Shown piece after piece: positions 34,726 to 48,500 of a stretch of 64,000 nucleotides of DNA. Under the pieces are notes generated by a model. It did not search any database. It saw only the letters and a list, made by a program, of their open reading frames with translations, and was not told the DNA's origin. Within the stretch, counting starts at the first letter, position 1. Each line of letters opens with the position of its first letter. The position numbers were made by a program, and so were the translations under genes. Source of the stretch: Agelaius tricolor (taxonomy: Eukaryota; Chordata; Aves; Passeriformes; Icteridae); contig JALJCS010000001.1 in NCBI GenBank assembly GCA_023055355.1, positions 50,225,381 to 50,289,380 of the forward strand, read 5' to 3'.

Positions 34726-35499
34726 TAAATCAAAAACGTTTTTGAAAGTAAGGGTGTGTATCACCTCCGCTTCAGGCTGTCATCCTTGAGGATGAAATAA
34801 GAAAATACTTTCTTTAAAGCTTGATACGCGTGCTAATGGAAGGTGGCCTGTGAACAGGAGGCACCAATTCACAAAGTAGGTGGCATTCAGTTCTGTCTGG
34901 GGACAGGAGTACTCACTCTTTGAAGGGGAAAGGAAGATGAAAATAATTAAAACTGTTTTCTCTGTTACTTCTCTCCCTTTGTTATCAAATGTAAAATCAG
35001 CAAACAGATGTTACAATGGAACCGTGGAAGATCTGGGCAAATACTTATTTTTTCCATCTCTGTTTACAAGATGTTTCTACAAGTAAAGGAACATGGGGGA
35101 AATAATGAAAAAACCCCAAACCCAAAAGGAGCTGCCTATCAGCTCCCGTTGCCTGGAGTAGTGTATCTTCCTACTTGCTTTGGGTGGAAAACCACCTGAA
35201 TGCTTGACCAGCTGAGAGAGGCAGCAAGTCAAGCTGGTGGAGCCACATTGTGATTTCCCCAATCACCAGTGACAGGCTCTGAAAGTGCAGCCTGCAGACT
35301 GTTACCAAAGGAGGAGATGGCCTTCAAAGAGCTCAAAGTCTCCACTGCTTGAAAAGGAGGGGTGGGAGGAGGATGGGTGACCACGGTGTTAGCTTTTCTG
35401 TATGAGTCTGCTATACAGAGTGGAGGAAGGAACTGACTTTCTTCTATTTCCTTTTTAGCTACTGAAGGTATGAACCAATTTACAGGAAAGCTTCCAGCC

Positions 35500-35522
35500 T
35501 TTTTTTTTTTTTTTTTTTTTTT
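35500..35522. repeat. Poly-T run of 23
   Basis: An uninterrupted run of 23 T is followed by CTGGGGGG. It could be the trace of a poly-A tail on the minus strand, but I see no retroposed gene or target-site duplication beside it. Confidence 0.85.
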
Positions 35523-38500
35523 CTGGGGGGAGGTGTGGAGGACAAAGACTTTGTGTGTAACTTAATGCTTTCTGAGGGAGGTCAGCTAGCATTTAGAGCT
35601 AGCTCTTCGATGCCGCGGTGCAACTGATCAGAAATGAGCTTGGGGTGTCAGCCGTCAAAATACACATGGAAACCATGTTAGGAAGTGTGAATTATGCATG
35701 AGGCACTCAGAAGCTGCTCAGGGCTGTGCTGAGTGTCACAGGTGATCTGTGCATTGGATCACTGGTGGTCTGGTGGTGCCTTCTTGCTGTGTGGCACTGG
35801 GTTGCGTTTCCTGGGCTGCAGGGGAGCGTGGGGATGGGGAGCAGAGCTGATCTCTGGCTCAGGTAGCTCAGCACATCGAGAGTATGGGTGTACAGAGCTA
35901 AGCAGGGCCACAGGTGGGGAATCCAAAGGAACTGATCTTCTTCCATGCAGATGCAGCAGAGTTAAGCAGCTTCAGGCAGGAGAGGTTTTGAGCTGCTGTG
36001 GCACCTTTCCAGGAGTTAATAAGAACTTGAAATAGAGCCCAAGCCCTAAATGCACTTCATTTAGGCTCAGAGTGGCAGTTTTTCTTAATGCTGTAGTTAA
36101 TTAAACAGGTAAAAGCATATAAATTTGTCATTGAGTTTCTAGCTTTGAGGCTGCATGGACTTAGAGAGTTTTCATGTTATTTGACAGGTAAGGTGAGAAC
36201 CAAACCCTTGGCCTTCTGAATCTGCTTTGCTATCTGTGCTGATCGCTGGCAGAGAGACTTATGCTTGCTAGTGAGGTGAAAACTGTTTGTATCATAGGTT
36301 CCTATAGAGTTGACCTTTAAAAGCAGCCCACAGCATGTGGGTATAGAGGGATGATAACTCTGGAAACCACCCACAAGTTCATTAGTCAGGTTATTTAACA
36401 TATTTAATATATCCTGCACTGAGGGAGGCTAGGGGTGCTTGCATGCTCCGCTAACATAACAGAACTAGGGGGATGATTCCTTCAGCAGCAGGGCAGTTCC
36501 TTTGATAAACCAATGCACACTTTGAGTACCATCACATAGCCTGCCTTATGCTTGAAGGCTGGTGACTGCCTGGAAGACTTCAGGTTGTTGTTGAAAGTAA
36601 TGGCCTGTTAGCAAGTCCAGCTACCAAAGTGGCTGTTCTAACAGAACAGATTGGGCCCCATGTTTTGTGACTGACTCAGCCCTTCCCAATTTGCCAGAGT
36701 GAACCAAAAGGGAAAGATTTTGGCTGGCTGACCCCATTTTGTCAGCTTGAGGCTCAGTAAAACATAGAGCAAAGCCAAGGTTGTAAGAATCACTCAGCTG
36801 AAGCTCAGATCTTTCCTCTGAAACTTTTAATTTACTGGTTTATGGCTTTCATATTTTTAAATATGTATTTTCCTTTTGTGGATTTTAAAACAAGGAAGAG
36901 TAAAATGGCAGTTGATCAGCAAAACTGACTTCTCCAGAAAACAAAAACAGAAATTGATTTGTTGTGCTGTTGATGAATGACTTAAATGGTACTCAGCTGT
37001 AGAGTTCAGAAATATGTCTAATCCAATCACTGGATATTTATTTACACAATGTATTGACAGCTGATCTGTAATTTATGGTGTTTCTAGATAGGTACATTAT
37101 TTTATGCCTTCAGGAAAAAATTATCACAGTTTAAGATACTCATCTTCTGATGATAATTAAAATCTTTCAAGAGTAACTTTAACAAAGCCTTGCCCCTTCT
37201 GTCCTTTTGTCCAGTAAGTCCCACTCTGCCCCACTTCATGCTAGCAAGAATGAGAGAGAGGAGCTGCTGAGCCTGCCAGGGCCTCTTGGAGTTTTATGAG
37301 GAGTTGAGGCATGATTAGAAACTGGAAAAAGGAGACCAGGAACTTTTATGTGTCAGTGAGAAAGGATGAGAGTTTTAGAAACAGTTTGTGTAGAATGTGA
37401 GCCAAGAAGAAAAAAGATTTAAACTTTTCAAGATCTTGCTTCTGTTCCCAGGCATGATAGAAATAAAGAACTAATTGAGCAATAAAACGTGCTTATTGCA
37501 GTTGGCTAGGGTAGGATCACTTGTAAAAGATTGCTAACAATAGGATGAGGGTTTTTTCCTCTGCAGGGAAGAGAAATTGAGGTATGAAATACTCAGCATA
37601 ATATAGTCCTAAGTATTTGAAATGCACATATGCATGTCCTTACCTTCCTTCTGACTTTGGAGTTCATAAAATCTTTCCACGGTTCTGGTGAGGAAAGGAG
37701 GAATAAAACCCCAACCCTGTTAATGAGCAGCAACTTCAGTGTCACTTGTGTCTGTCAGTGCTGCCTTGGGTGTTTTAAATCTGTGGGGTCTTGTTTCTGC
37801 AGTGCAGGTAAGCTGTGTCACACAGCACATTCTGCTCACTGCTAGTCTTGATGTAGCCCAGGAGTGCTCCCAGAATAAACAGTGTACCCCATCTTTTCCT
37901 GTTCTTACTGTTGTAAACCCCAATCCTGAAGGTTACCCTATCGAGCAGCCTAAGTATCTGTGTCCTGTTATGCTGCACAGTGTAGGTAAAAAACCCCCAC
38001 AGTTATTAGGTCCTGTAACAAATCTAAATAAACAAATATAATCAACAGATGTCTTTGGAACTGCTCTCAAATAATGAATACAATTTGTAGGACTAACCAC
38101 TTTGCTCAGCAGTGAGTAGTTGTAGAACTGGATTTTAAGGAAAGACTGAAGGAAACCAAATTGCTGAGGTACCAGAAATATCCTGCTCTCTTCCTGTAAG
38201 AGAACATAAAGCAACAACAACTAATAAAAAAAAAAGTTTTATTAACTGTTGGAAGAATTATTTCTATTAGCATTTCCCAGTAAAGTTGAGGTGACTTAAT
38301 TCCCAAACTTTATTTCAAAAAAGGCATTTTTTCAGGCTGTTTGAGGTTGGCCACTAAATGTGTCTGTAACACATTAGGCCCTGTTTCTCAAAACACCTTG
38401 TGGACTGCTAATTGGAGTTTGCATAATACCGCAAAATTGCAGACATTCCTTTGAAGTAAGCAGGAATGAAAACTGCTTTTCTGGCATAAAAGAGAAAGGA

Positions 38501-38550
38501 ATTTTTTATTTTTAACAAAAAGGTTTAACAGAAATCCTTTATTGGAATAT

Positions 38551-38566
38551 GTTGTTGTTGTTATTA

Positions 38567-38610
<44 letters not shown>
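38551..38610. repeat. (GTT/ATT)20 trinucleotide microsatellite
   Basis: Sixty bases form twenty triplets: GTT units first, then ATT units with one GTT interruption near 38569. The last part is a pure ATT run, so length variation between individuals is likely. Confidence 0.95.
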
Positions 38611-38611
<1 letters not shown>

Positions 38612-41600
38612 GCTTTTTTTTCTTGAAGAAAGTAGTTTGAGGAAAAGTTTCCGAACAGTTTTGTATTACACAAGTTCAAGGAGAGCCTTGTACATACAGT
38701 ACTGCTGTTCAAGCCAAGAGGTAAACAATTATGAAATGCCTTTGAAATGCAAGGCTGGTAATGCCAAGGTTATGTATTTTGTCATTGAACACAACAGTAA
38801 GTTGTTAGGAGCAGGAGTGAGTGATAGTTATTACTTATGCACAGATGTGCAAATGAAAAACATAGGAAATTTAATATCTCAGGGTTCAAGTTCTTAGTGG
38901 TAACACTCTTGTTTCAAATCTGATATAGCCTGTAGGAACCAGTCAGGATCAGAAAGGAAAAAAAAATGTCTTTAGAGAAATACATTTGTTTGGTCAAAAT
39001 TCAGACTTACTCTGTACTTTGGCTGATAAGTACATGTGCATTTCAGGCCCATCCATCCTGCAGATTTGGAGCTGTCCTGGGTTTGGGTCTGAAGATGGTT
39101 TTAGGGTAGAATAGGATCAAACCAGGGCTGACACTGAAAATTATTAGGCTGCATTCTATTTTTCTCTAATTGTCAGATCACTCTGAGCTGTCAATCCTTT
39201 TCACAGCTTTGAATTTTCAGAATAACAGTCCAAGCAAGCTGATTTTGCTTCATAAGTGTCTAACAACTCACTGTGACTGGAAACAGGTAGCAATTCTTCA
39301 TGAAGGGAAGGCTGGAAAAAGCCAGTTTCAGAGCACTGAGAAAAGTGTGATTGGGTGCATGAGACAAATCCTATCCAATTAACTCTTATTTCTGCCTGAA
39401 ATTCTGAAATGGTAGATATAACATCTCATCATGCTCTGCATGACATACCCTGTAATAAATTTAGTGCAATACAACAATACCCAGCATGAAAGCATGAACA
39501 TTCTATTTCCAAATTTGTATCACCTCGCTGCATGATTCTTGTGTTTAATGAAATAACAGCAAAACAGAAGCTTTTAGGCAAGCAGATGAATGTTGATAGA
39601 GTTGGAAACTTACACTGTATTTATCAACAAGAGCAGTCTCTTATGGTCAGAATCTGAGTACAGCAAATAAAACAGTAGTTTGGAGAACAGAGAGATGTTG
39701 GGGAAAGGAAAATTTTTTTTGTTTCAAGTGCCAGATTTGATGGTACGTTTTGTTTATATCTAATAAAATTCCTGATGCTTGGGTCTAAGACACAGTATTT
39801 CAGTCTTGTATAAAGAAGGTTTCTATTGAAAAGAACACGTCTTTCACTTAAATCAATTACACCAAAAAGGAAAGAAAATCACCTTTTGTTATATTTTGAA
39901 GCACAGGAGGAGGTGGCAAGGGCAGATTAGCAGGGCTTTGTGCAGCAGTGCTTGTGTATGAAACAAACAACTTTTGACAGGAAGATTACAAAAACTGGAA
40001 TCATGAAGAGAGAAAAGCTGTTGCTAAATGGTGAGCATGTATTTGCTTTATTTACCCACCATTTTCCTTCTGCTTTAGCAGAGGTATCTGCCAGGCTCTT
40101 GAAAATTTTAATCATCCTTGAGCTGCCAAAAACTTAGTCGTCTTTGCAGTAAAGACCCGTTTGCACAACCTGTTGGGTGGGAGGACCCCCCTGCCCTCCC
40201 ATGGGCTCCACTGTGCTGCTAATGCCAGGGCACAGAGTTCATGCAGAAATTGTGGCAAATTGCAGAAAGATGGGGTGTCGGGTGCTGCGCATTTTGAACT
40301 TTATACATCTGTCTTGAAAAGACAGGCAGATGAACAAAGGAAATGCAGGAGGCCAGAGGTGGAAAAGCATCCTTGAGAGAGCAAATTCCTTCTTCTAATG
40401 AGAGGCTTTGTCACTGAGCCACGAACTTCAGAAAATAATGATGAGTGGTCATAGGTATCTACTAAGAGTAGAATTCACTTTAGATTGATAACAAGAGCAG
40501 TTAGAGTGAGGAAAAAGAATCCTCTCTAGAAGAGCACAGCATGCCCCCATCTCTCTTTGCAGCAGGAATGAGAATATCATCGTCCTTTCCATAGAGTTAC
40601 AGAGTTCTTATAAGTGTAAGGTGAGAATCAGAGAAAATAGTCACATAACAACTCAAGATTCCCTTCCTTAACAGTCCTTATTTTCTCTCATTCTGATAGA
40701 GTGCTTTAAAGAGCAAAATGTGTCATAAAAATGCTCATGACTTAAGGTACTTTGATTCATTTGCTTACTAGTTCCATGGAAATGAATCTATTCAGAATAA
40801 CAAATAGCAGAGATGTTAGTGATTGTAATTAATTGGAGACAACATGTCAGTGTGTCAGCACTTCACAGAAGATGAAATTCCTGTCACAAAGTTGCAGAAA
40901 AATTTTAAAAAGTTAGCAATTGTTTGCTACCACAAAAGATGCCTTTGCAAAATCTGTATTAAAATGCAGCTTCCTGTTGTAGGCACGCCCATGGTTCAAA
41001 TATATTCTGTTCTGGTTCTTATTTTAGAGTCACTTCTTAGAAATTGCCGAGGGGTACTCCAAAACCCTGATAAACCACACACTAAGAACTGTGTTGTCTG
41101 AGACCATGAAAAGAGTTCTCTTTTCTTTTTGGTTTTTCTAGCATTTGAATTTTTTCCCCTACAGTTTCAGGGTTTGGCCCACATTAGTTGAAACATATGC
41201 TTACACAAAAGCCTGCAAAGAAGTCTTATCTCAATATTCTTTTGAGGACAGACATGACAACTGAGTTGTACAAGGCCTGTCTATGTGGATTTGTCTGTCT
41301 GTCTACTGGATTTGTAAGAAAATGAGTGTTCTGCCTTAGCAGTCTACCTTATGTATGTAGACTTGTCAAAGCCATGGATGTTAATTTTATGTGCTGGTAG
41401 AGAAATGTCTTAAAGTAATGTCACCTGACCTGAAGATGGTAGGCTTGTTAAAGTTCAAAGCCCATCAAAGTTCTTTGCCCAAAATCTCATGGAAACTGAA
41501 CAAACATACTTTGAGATGGATTATAGTATTTCTCTTAGTATTTCCAATCCAGCCAAAATGTAACTTTCTTTGGGATTTTTTGCTAGGACCGAAAATGTTA

Positions 41601-41785
41601 CTTTTCCATTAGCCTACTCCTCCTAAAGGCAAGAAATTACAGCAAAACTCTGTATCTCCAGCAATGAAAATTGTTCACTTTAGTACTAATTTCATTAAAC
41701 AAGCAGAGCTTCATCTCTGTATGAAAATGCACTGAACATCAGCAAGGCAACCATAGCATTCCTAAGGTAGCTGAGGAAAATGGCC

Positions 41786-41841
41786 TATTGACTCAAACTG
41801 CACTTATTGACTCAAACTGCACACACACACACGCACACACA
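41786..41841. repeat. 19-bp tandem duplication running into a CA repeat
   Basis: The unit TATTGACTCAAACTGCACT occurs at 41786 and again at 41805, where the second copy's end merges into an ACACAC... run, with one CG interruption, to 41841. The duplication looks like slippage next to the microsatellite. Confidence 0.85.
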
Positions 41842-42209
41842 TTTCAAATGTCATTTTTTTACTGGTGAAAATCCTTCTTTTCTCCTATTGCGTATAGCTG
41901 CTGTGCAGGTACAGTGAAGTACAAGCATTAGGTACTTCACAAGAGTGGTAGGTGTTACATTTGCATTGTGGGACAGAATTTGGAAAGGAGCCTTTAAATT
42001 AGTATTCATTAGTTTCAGATAGCAAAGATTATGCAGATTTAGGCAAGCTGACAGAGGATGTTTCCACATCTTTCAATGTGTTTGTACAGCCTGAAAGCAT
42101 CTCACATCATGCTGTTCAAGAATGTATAAGATGCTAGTTAATGAACTGTGGTAAGCTAGAAGTAAATATTCAGATATGGGCACCATAGTGTGTAGCTCAA
42201 TGAATTTGA

Positions 42210-42235
42210 CCACAATTATTATATAATTATTGTGG
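42210..42235. promoter_or_regulatory. 26-bp imperfect palindrome with paired ACAAT/ATTGT sites
   Basis: CCACAAT at 42210-42216 and ATTGTGG at 42229-42235 are exact reverse complements flanking an AT-rich centre. ACAAT/ATTGT is the SOX-family core, so this is an inverted pair of SOX-like half-sites about 12 bases apart. Function is inference only; AT-rich palindromes arise often by chance. Confidence 0.3.
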
Positions 42236-42576
42236 TAATGAGTGGGTTCTGAGTTTTGACTTCACAAAGCATACTTACGTACTGCTAGTAGTTTCTTGCT
42301 AAGGGTTTAGTTTAATTAGTTGAGCTTAAACATAGCTTGCTATGAAAAGCAAGTGTTTTAGTATGTTACTGTCTTTCTGAGTTAAGACTGGGAAAGTATG
42401 AATTTACAATCAGAAAACATACTGAAAGCTAGAGTGTTCTTGAGTAATATCCACAAAATAGGTTTCTGCTGAAAACCTATCTAGATGGCGTTTTTTCACC
42501 TTCATACTGTTGAACTAATAGGCTTTAAATCCAATTTATTCTGTGTCAGATAACCGTTGAAAATACTGAATTGAAA

Positions 42577-42688
42577 CCCCTCCACAAAAAAAACCCAAAC
42601 AACCCCCCCAAAGCAAACAAACAAAACCACCAAAACAACAAAAAATCCAAACAAACAAAAAAACCAAACAACAATAAAAAACCCAAAA
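42577..42688. repeat. A/C-rich low-complexity tract
   Basis: About 110 bases of A and C only, apart from a few T and one G, in patterns such as CAAACAAACAAAA and AACCCAAAC. The strand asymmetry is strong. Similar A/C-rich stretches are common in bird introns. Confidence 0.9.
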
Positions 42689-44088
42689 TTAGGGGGATTC
42701 TAATGGGATTTTGCACGATATTCTAAATTACCCCCAGCATTTAAATTGGTGTCTCCTTTCTATACAGCTTGTCCTAAAATTGTAATCCTTCTAGAGAGTT
42801 TTGTTCTTGGTCACTAGGGGTCAGTGATTCAGCTCCAGGTTAAATGCTTCAAATTTGGCACATGAGTTCTTGCTGTAGCTAGTGGAAATTGAATCAACTG
42901 AATGCTTCTTTTAGCTCCACTGGCTTACAGCTTTGACTGGAGTGAGAGCTGAGACATGTAGCTCACATGCAAATGCTTACATTTAAATATTAGATATAGG
43001 GAGTTTTCTCTCAACCTTTAGGTTCTGCTAGAGTCTAGTGATGTTAGTTTGTGATGGGCCTGATCTAGATCCAGCTCAAGGTTTCTCCATGGACAAGGCA
43101 AAATCTGGCCTCTCCAAGAACAAAGGAATACATATTCTGTCCTTAGCTTTGGTTGCAGCAGAACTCAGTATTTTAGTGCCAGTAGAAGAAATTGAGGACA
43201 AGGAAGGCTGAGGAAGGCTTATAGGACTTGCCAGGCCATGCAGAGGGGCGGAAGCTCTGGGAGAAGAAGGTGGGCATGTGAAAGCTGGCAGAGCTCAGAG
43301 GAGTGTAGGGGCTTCTTCTGTTCCCCAGGCTGACCTTCCCATGTATGTTTTGTAAGGCTGGGATGGGTCCATGGGGGGGCCTCACCTCACTGGCAGTACA
43401 AGAGAAACCCACATCTTTGCCTGTAAGTCCACTCCCTTTGGCAAGCTGCCTTTATTTCTTATGTTCCCCAAACAAGAGCAGCCAGGAGGTGTGCTCGTAG
43501 GTCCAGGCCTAATATGCATGGCCAGCCTGGCTGGGCTGCCAGCACCCAGCAGCTCTGACAGCATGAACAAACCAAAGAGAGGGCAGGCAAATGTAGCTCT
43601 TGCTGCTTAACCCAATCCCTTCCCGTTCTGGTGGCAGGTTGAGGGAACAGTTCTTCCTTCATCCATCTTGTGCCTGAGTCCCAGAGGAGAAGTAAATACA
43701 GCAGGACCCAACACTGAGACCCAACACAATACACAGCTTCTCGGCCCCACTTCTGCCCAACACCTTACAAAAATATTTTGACCAAAAAAGTTTTAGTAAA
43801 GCTCAGGGGATCTGAACATTTGTTGTTTAGCTGTTTGCTGTGATGGTAAAAAATAAGAATAGGGAAAAAAAGGAAGAACAAAACTCGCTTGAGTTATGTC
43901 TGTCTGCCATTTATGTCTCATGAAGTAGTTGTCAGCAATTCAAGCATGATTTTGATATCTCTCCTAATCGCTTGACCACGATTTTGTACAGTTTCCTGAT
44001 TCTGCAGAAACAGTATTCTCTTTCCATGTGCTAAAGCATTAAGGAAACTTCTCTACCATGTTGGAGGCTTATAGTTTTTGTATTATGT

Positions 44089-44108
44089 GGGCTGGGGGGC
44101 GGGGGGGG
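44089..44108 (+). other. G-rich run, potential G-quadruplex
   Basis: Runs of 3, 6 and 8 G, separated by CT and C, lie within 20 bases. The long runs can each supply more than one G-tract, so a four-tract quadruplex is possible on the + strand, which would be the transcript strand if this is an intron of the + gene. Confidence 0.6.
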
Positions 44109-44824
44109 ATTTGGTTTTTTAATCAGTAATGAATTACATCTTGAAACAGCCTTCTGCTTTTCTTTTGGTCTCCCTCCTTAGTGCAGAAGGATACTGCAGT
44201 GTTTTCCACACTTTGTTTTTTAGGGACAAACAATGTTTGATGTAGTCTGGAGCTTCCAAGAGCAGCTTCTCAAATTTTATTTGAAAAATTACTACTTGAC
44301 AAATATTTCTTCCAAGTAGGATGTGATAGGTTGTTATGGACAGCATGGAGCTGTTATAGGAGGGAATTGCTTTGTTCAGTGAGAGCGTGGTCATTTGTGG
44401 CTGCAGCTGTTCCCATTTAGCTCTCTCTGAGTTGTTCTGTCCTGATTTTCCATGGGATCCTCAGGAATAACCTAGCATTATCCACTGGGACAGCAGAGCT
44501 CTCAAAACTCCCTATTAATCTCCCTGAGAAGTTCACCCAATAGTATAAATGGTAATGGTTGTTTTATGACATGAAGACTTGGCTACAGAGAAGTGGACAC
44601 AAACCAACTTACTCTTAATTACTTTTTAAAGGAAAGCAGTTTTTCTCTATAGTGTTAATTAATGGGACTTGTGTTTGGAAGAAAGACAGATTATTCAGAA
44701 TGAAAACAAATCTGCCCAGGGCAGATTTTCAGTGGATCTTACCCCTTTTCAAGTTTACCTATGCTTTCCTAAGTAGTTCCTGAGTAATCTTCAGTAAGTG
44801 TGAATTAAAGAGTGACCCATACTA

Positions 44825-44868
44825 AAAAGAAAAAAAAAATCACAGAAAAAAAAAAAGGAAAAAAAATC
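44825..44868. repeat. A-rich low-complexity tract
   Basis: Three runs of 8-12 A are separated by short interruptions (TCACAG, GG). There is no adjacent retroposed sequence that I recognise. Confidence 0.8.
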
Positions 44869-45507
44869 AACCAAGGTCTAAATTACTGTTAGGAACAGTT
44901 TTTAAAGGCAGCAGTCGAATTGTGTCAGCTAATACATTCCTTCTACCTTTTATTTTCCATGTCTGAATGGCATTATGAAGCACCCATCAGATGTATTTCT
45001 TTCTAACTCTTAACCTTCCTGGTTAGAGGTCAGTGACTACAGAATGACTTTGACTACATTTGTCAAATGTGGAAATGCAGGACATAGCTTGGGTCTGTAG
45101 GTTTTGAGCAGACACTCTTAACGAGTCTCTTGTCAACACCACCACGAGGAACCGCGTGAGTCACGCCCACGGAGAAGCTGTACTGGTAGTCTGTGTTCCT
45201 GTACCCGCCAAGTTCAGGTCAGTCTCAGTCTGGAGCAGCTCCTTTGAAGAGAGGATGCTTGTACTGCATCTCTTTTGGGTCTCACAGTGTAAAGCCAGGA
45301 TGTTTCAACTCCGTGCCGCTCTGCCAGCTTTCCATGTCGTGTCCCATGCTCCTCCATCCAACACACCACTGGGGTGGGAGGCAGCCTTGTTTCCAACATC
45401 AGCTTCTCCTCCAGGCTCACAGCTGGAAATGGAGGCGACCCCAGGCCTGTCCTCTTTCTAGAAGTTTTCAGGCCTGCAGGTCCTAAGCCCAGTTTTGGCA
45501 TGTAATC

Positions 45508-45553
45508 CTAAGAAATGGCTTTTGCGAAATCCAATTAACTTTGGATTTCTTAG
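45508..45553. other. Nested inverted repeats, 46 bp
   Basis: CTAAGAAAT at 45508-45516 is the reverse complement of ATTTCTTAG at 45545-45553. Inside it, GAAATCCAA at 45526-45534 is the reverse complement of TTGGATTTC at 45541-45549. The two 9-bp stems share the right arm and so are alternatives. The flank 45.50-45.70 kb has few repeats and could be a conserved non-coding element, which I cannot test. Confidence 0.45.
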
Positions 45554-48500
45554 CAACCGCTGAAGCTGTATGAATTGAAAACATCACGTTATCAAGTTTC
45601 CAAGTGGAGTGACAGATTGTTCCACCCTGTCCTATGCCATTGTCAGATCAGAAAATTGAATTCTTCGCTCCTCACGATGGATGCAAAAATAAATACAAAG
45701 TCTTCATAGCTAGAAATGAATAATGTCAATTTTGTAATGACAAGATACTTCAAAATCACAGTCTCATGTCCTTTAGAATTTGTTTTTCTTTAGCAGTCTC
45801 CTCTGTTAGAACATGTTTATAGTAGGTACTCTTTTAAACTAAAATTCATAAAAGGATTCAAAGAAAGAAAACAAGAAAATTACCTTGACATTCAGTGAAA
45901 GCTGTAATATCATGTAAATCATTACTAATGGAGACCAATTATGGAGGCTCAGAGTCGACTGTAATAGATTTTTCACACAAAGGAGGAAGGATGTTGGACC
46001 TACTGCAGAGCTGTGAAGAAGTAATTACATATCATCTTTCGTACCTACCAAATGAGATATTTTTGAAGAGTTCACACTAGCCATCACACGCTCAAGAACA
46101 TCATGTTCTAGGCAGTGGGGTGTTTTATTTGCATTTACATCTTTCAGAGCAGCCATCTGTACGCCAGCATCTGTGTGTCTACCACATATTTTGGGTGTGC
46201 GTGTGCATTACCATTTCATTTTGCGCAGCTGTTCGGTAAGCTGCTGAGTACATTGCAGCCATTTAGCATCCATGCTCTATATTACTGACTGCTCTCTTGC
46301 TTCAACCAATGTCCAAGTTCTTTTTAAAAGTTATTTCTTTTCTACTTCTCAGTGGGACCTCCTCAGGACTAATACCTCCCATGTAGGAAAGACATCCTTT
46401 TTTTTACAGTGGTATTTATAGGGATGTCTGAGAGAATTTAATGAAATCTAGTAATTTGAGGTTCAAAAGTCTTGTAAGAGATAATTATTTGTAGGTGGTG
46501 AAGATGGAATAGATTGTATATGAATGCTCCCTTCCTTACTTCAAGGACATAATGCTGTGTGCTCCTGGCTCTTCTGTTAATTTTCATATGATTTTTCAGT
46601 TCTCTGTATCAGCATTTCCCTCAGTTATGAGTAGGTTTTAGTTAATGTCTCTTGTCTCCTGCCTCTGCCTTAAAACTGGTGATACATTACTGTAGGGCAG
46701 TGTGCATTGACCTGATAGATGGAAGGCTGCAGTTGCACTTAAAACTTGATTCACTTTTTGTTGGGACCAAGTGGAAAAATAAAGTGGCACTAGGACATGG
46801 CCTGTTTGTGAATTGGAGCCCAGACTCAGGAGCTGCCTCTCCACTAGACTGCATTAGGAGAGTCCCAAGAGTCAGGTCCAGCTCTGCACCTTAATCTCTG
46901 TGTTGTTGTGTCACAGAAACAGAGCTATGTTGTAGGATCAGTTAGTGATCTGAGTATAAATATGGAAAAATTTTCAATTTCAACATCATTTTACTTTAAA
47001 ACAAGTCACTTTTGGAGATCATGACTCTTCTCATTTGTTTGTCTGTTGCAATTGTCTGGGCACACCACTTACCTGCTTTTTGCAGGGATTTCAGGTACTG
47101 AAAACCTGAGGTGCCATCCTGTTCTCCACCTTTGTTCTGAAGTACAGAAGTCTCCTGGAGACCAAAACACCTTCATGTAAACTAAATGTTCTAGTTAATA
47201 ATAGGGTGAAGGATGAGCAGTGTTTGGTATGAAGGAGTTTGGGTTTAATGGGTTCTCAGAAGTCAGTTTCAGTTGCCAGCATTAGTTTCCCATGTGTGAA
47301 ATGGACTTTATATTTAACATCTAGATAAGAATTAACTGAGCCTACTTTACCTTCATCTCTTTCTTGCATTAACTGGAAAAGTCTGGTGTTCTACCTGTAT
47401 TTTGAACTGGTCAGGTTTGATGTGACCTCTTATAGAAGGCTTTGTGAAAGAGAGCAACCCCTAACAATAGTAGTTTAAAAACCCACATAGTTCGTGACTT
47501 TTACCACTAGTCACATACAAATTCTTTGGTGTTTCTTGAAGACATAACAGGGGCAGGGCATATATGTTTTCTTTCAGTTAATCCCCAAACATCTGTTTTC
47601 CCGGCCAGAATAAAAGTGTAAACAAGAGAATGAAAGGACAGTTTATTTTATCCCAACTTGAATCTTTTTGTCAAACTCTTTCATCTTAGGATCTTACTGG
47701 TAAATAAGGTTTTAGGAAAGGGTCATGTTTCTGAAATACTTGCAGTGTTTAAACCTTTGTTTCCCTTGATAAAATAATTTACACAAAAACCATTTTGACT
47801 ACCTTACTAATTCACTGCTGTGAGAGACATCACATCTTAAAAATATTTGAATTGTGTTTCAATTTACTTTTATGTACATAAACATATATTTTACATGTGT
47901 GTAAATATATATTTCTCTTTCCTCTTTCTTTGTGCTTTTTTTTTTCCATTGGGGAATTTTTCAGGAGCTTGGCTACTCAAATCCTGCACCAGTCTGATTT
48001 CATTCATGGCCACCTCTGTCACTTGTTGTTTTGTCAATATAAAGAGATATCGTGGATCCATGTATTAATAGGCTACTTCAGTGAAATTAGTCTCTGGCAA
48101 GTATAAAATTATGCTGGTCTCTCAGAGTAGTTGCCCAAAGCCATCTGAAAAGGACTGCTTGGGTGAGGAGGGGTTAGAGATACTAAAGATACCAAGCCAG
48201 GCTAAATTTTCACTGAGCATCTAACAGGGAGTATGGAGAAAATTGCATTCAGGGAAAAAAATGGAGGTAAGGTGAGACCTTGCATTTCCACCATGTTTCT
48301 AGGTTTTTCACTTTGTAAAAGGAATGTCTTTAAGCTGGTTAATTAACATGGCAGGAGTCTCCACAGCTACAGCAGGACAACATCTGTCTGCAGTAATTAG
48401 GCAGGAACTTCCACACTGAAGGGCTGCTCACAGATGGAGCCGATGGCTTGCCAGGCAGATGATGTAGAATTGTTTATACAAACCCACTTCTACTCCTAAA

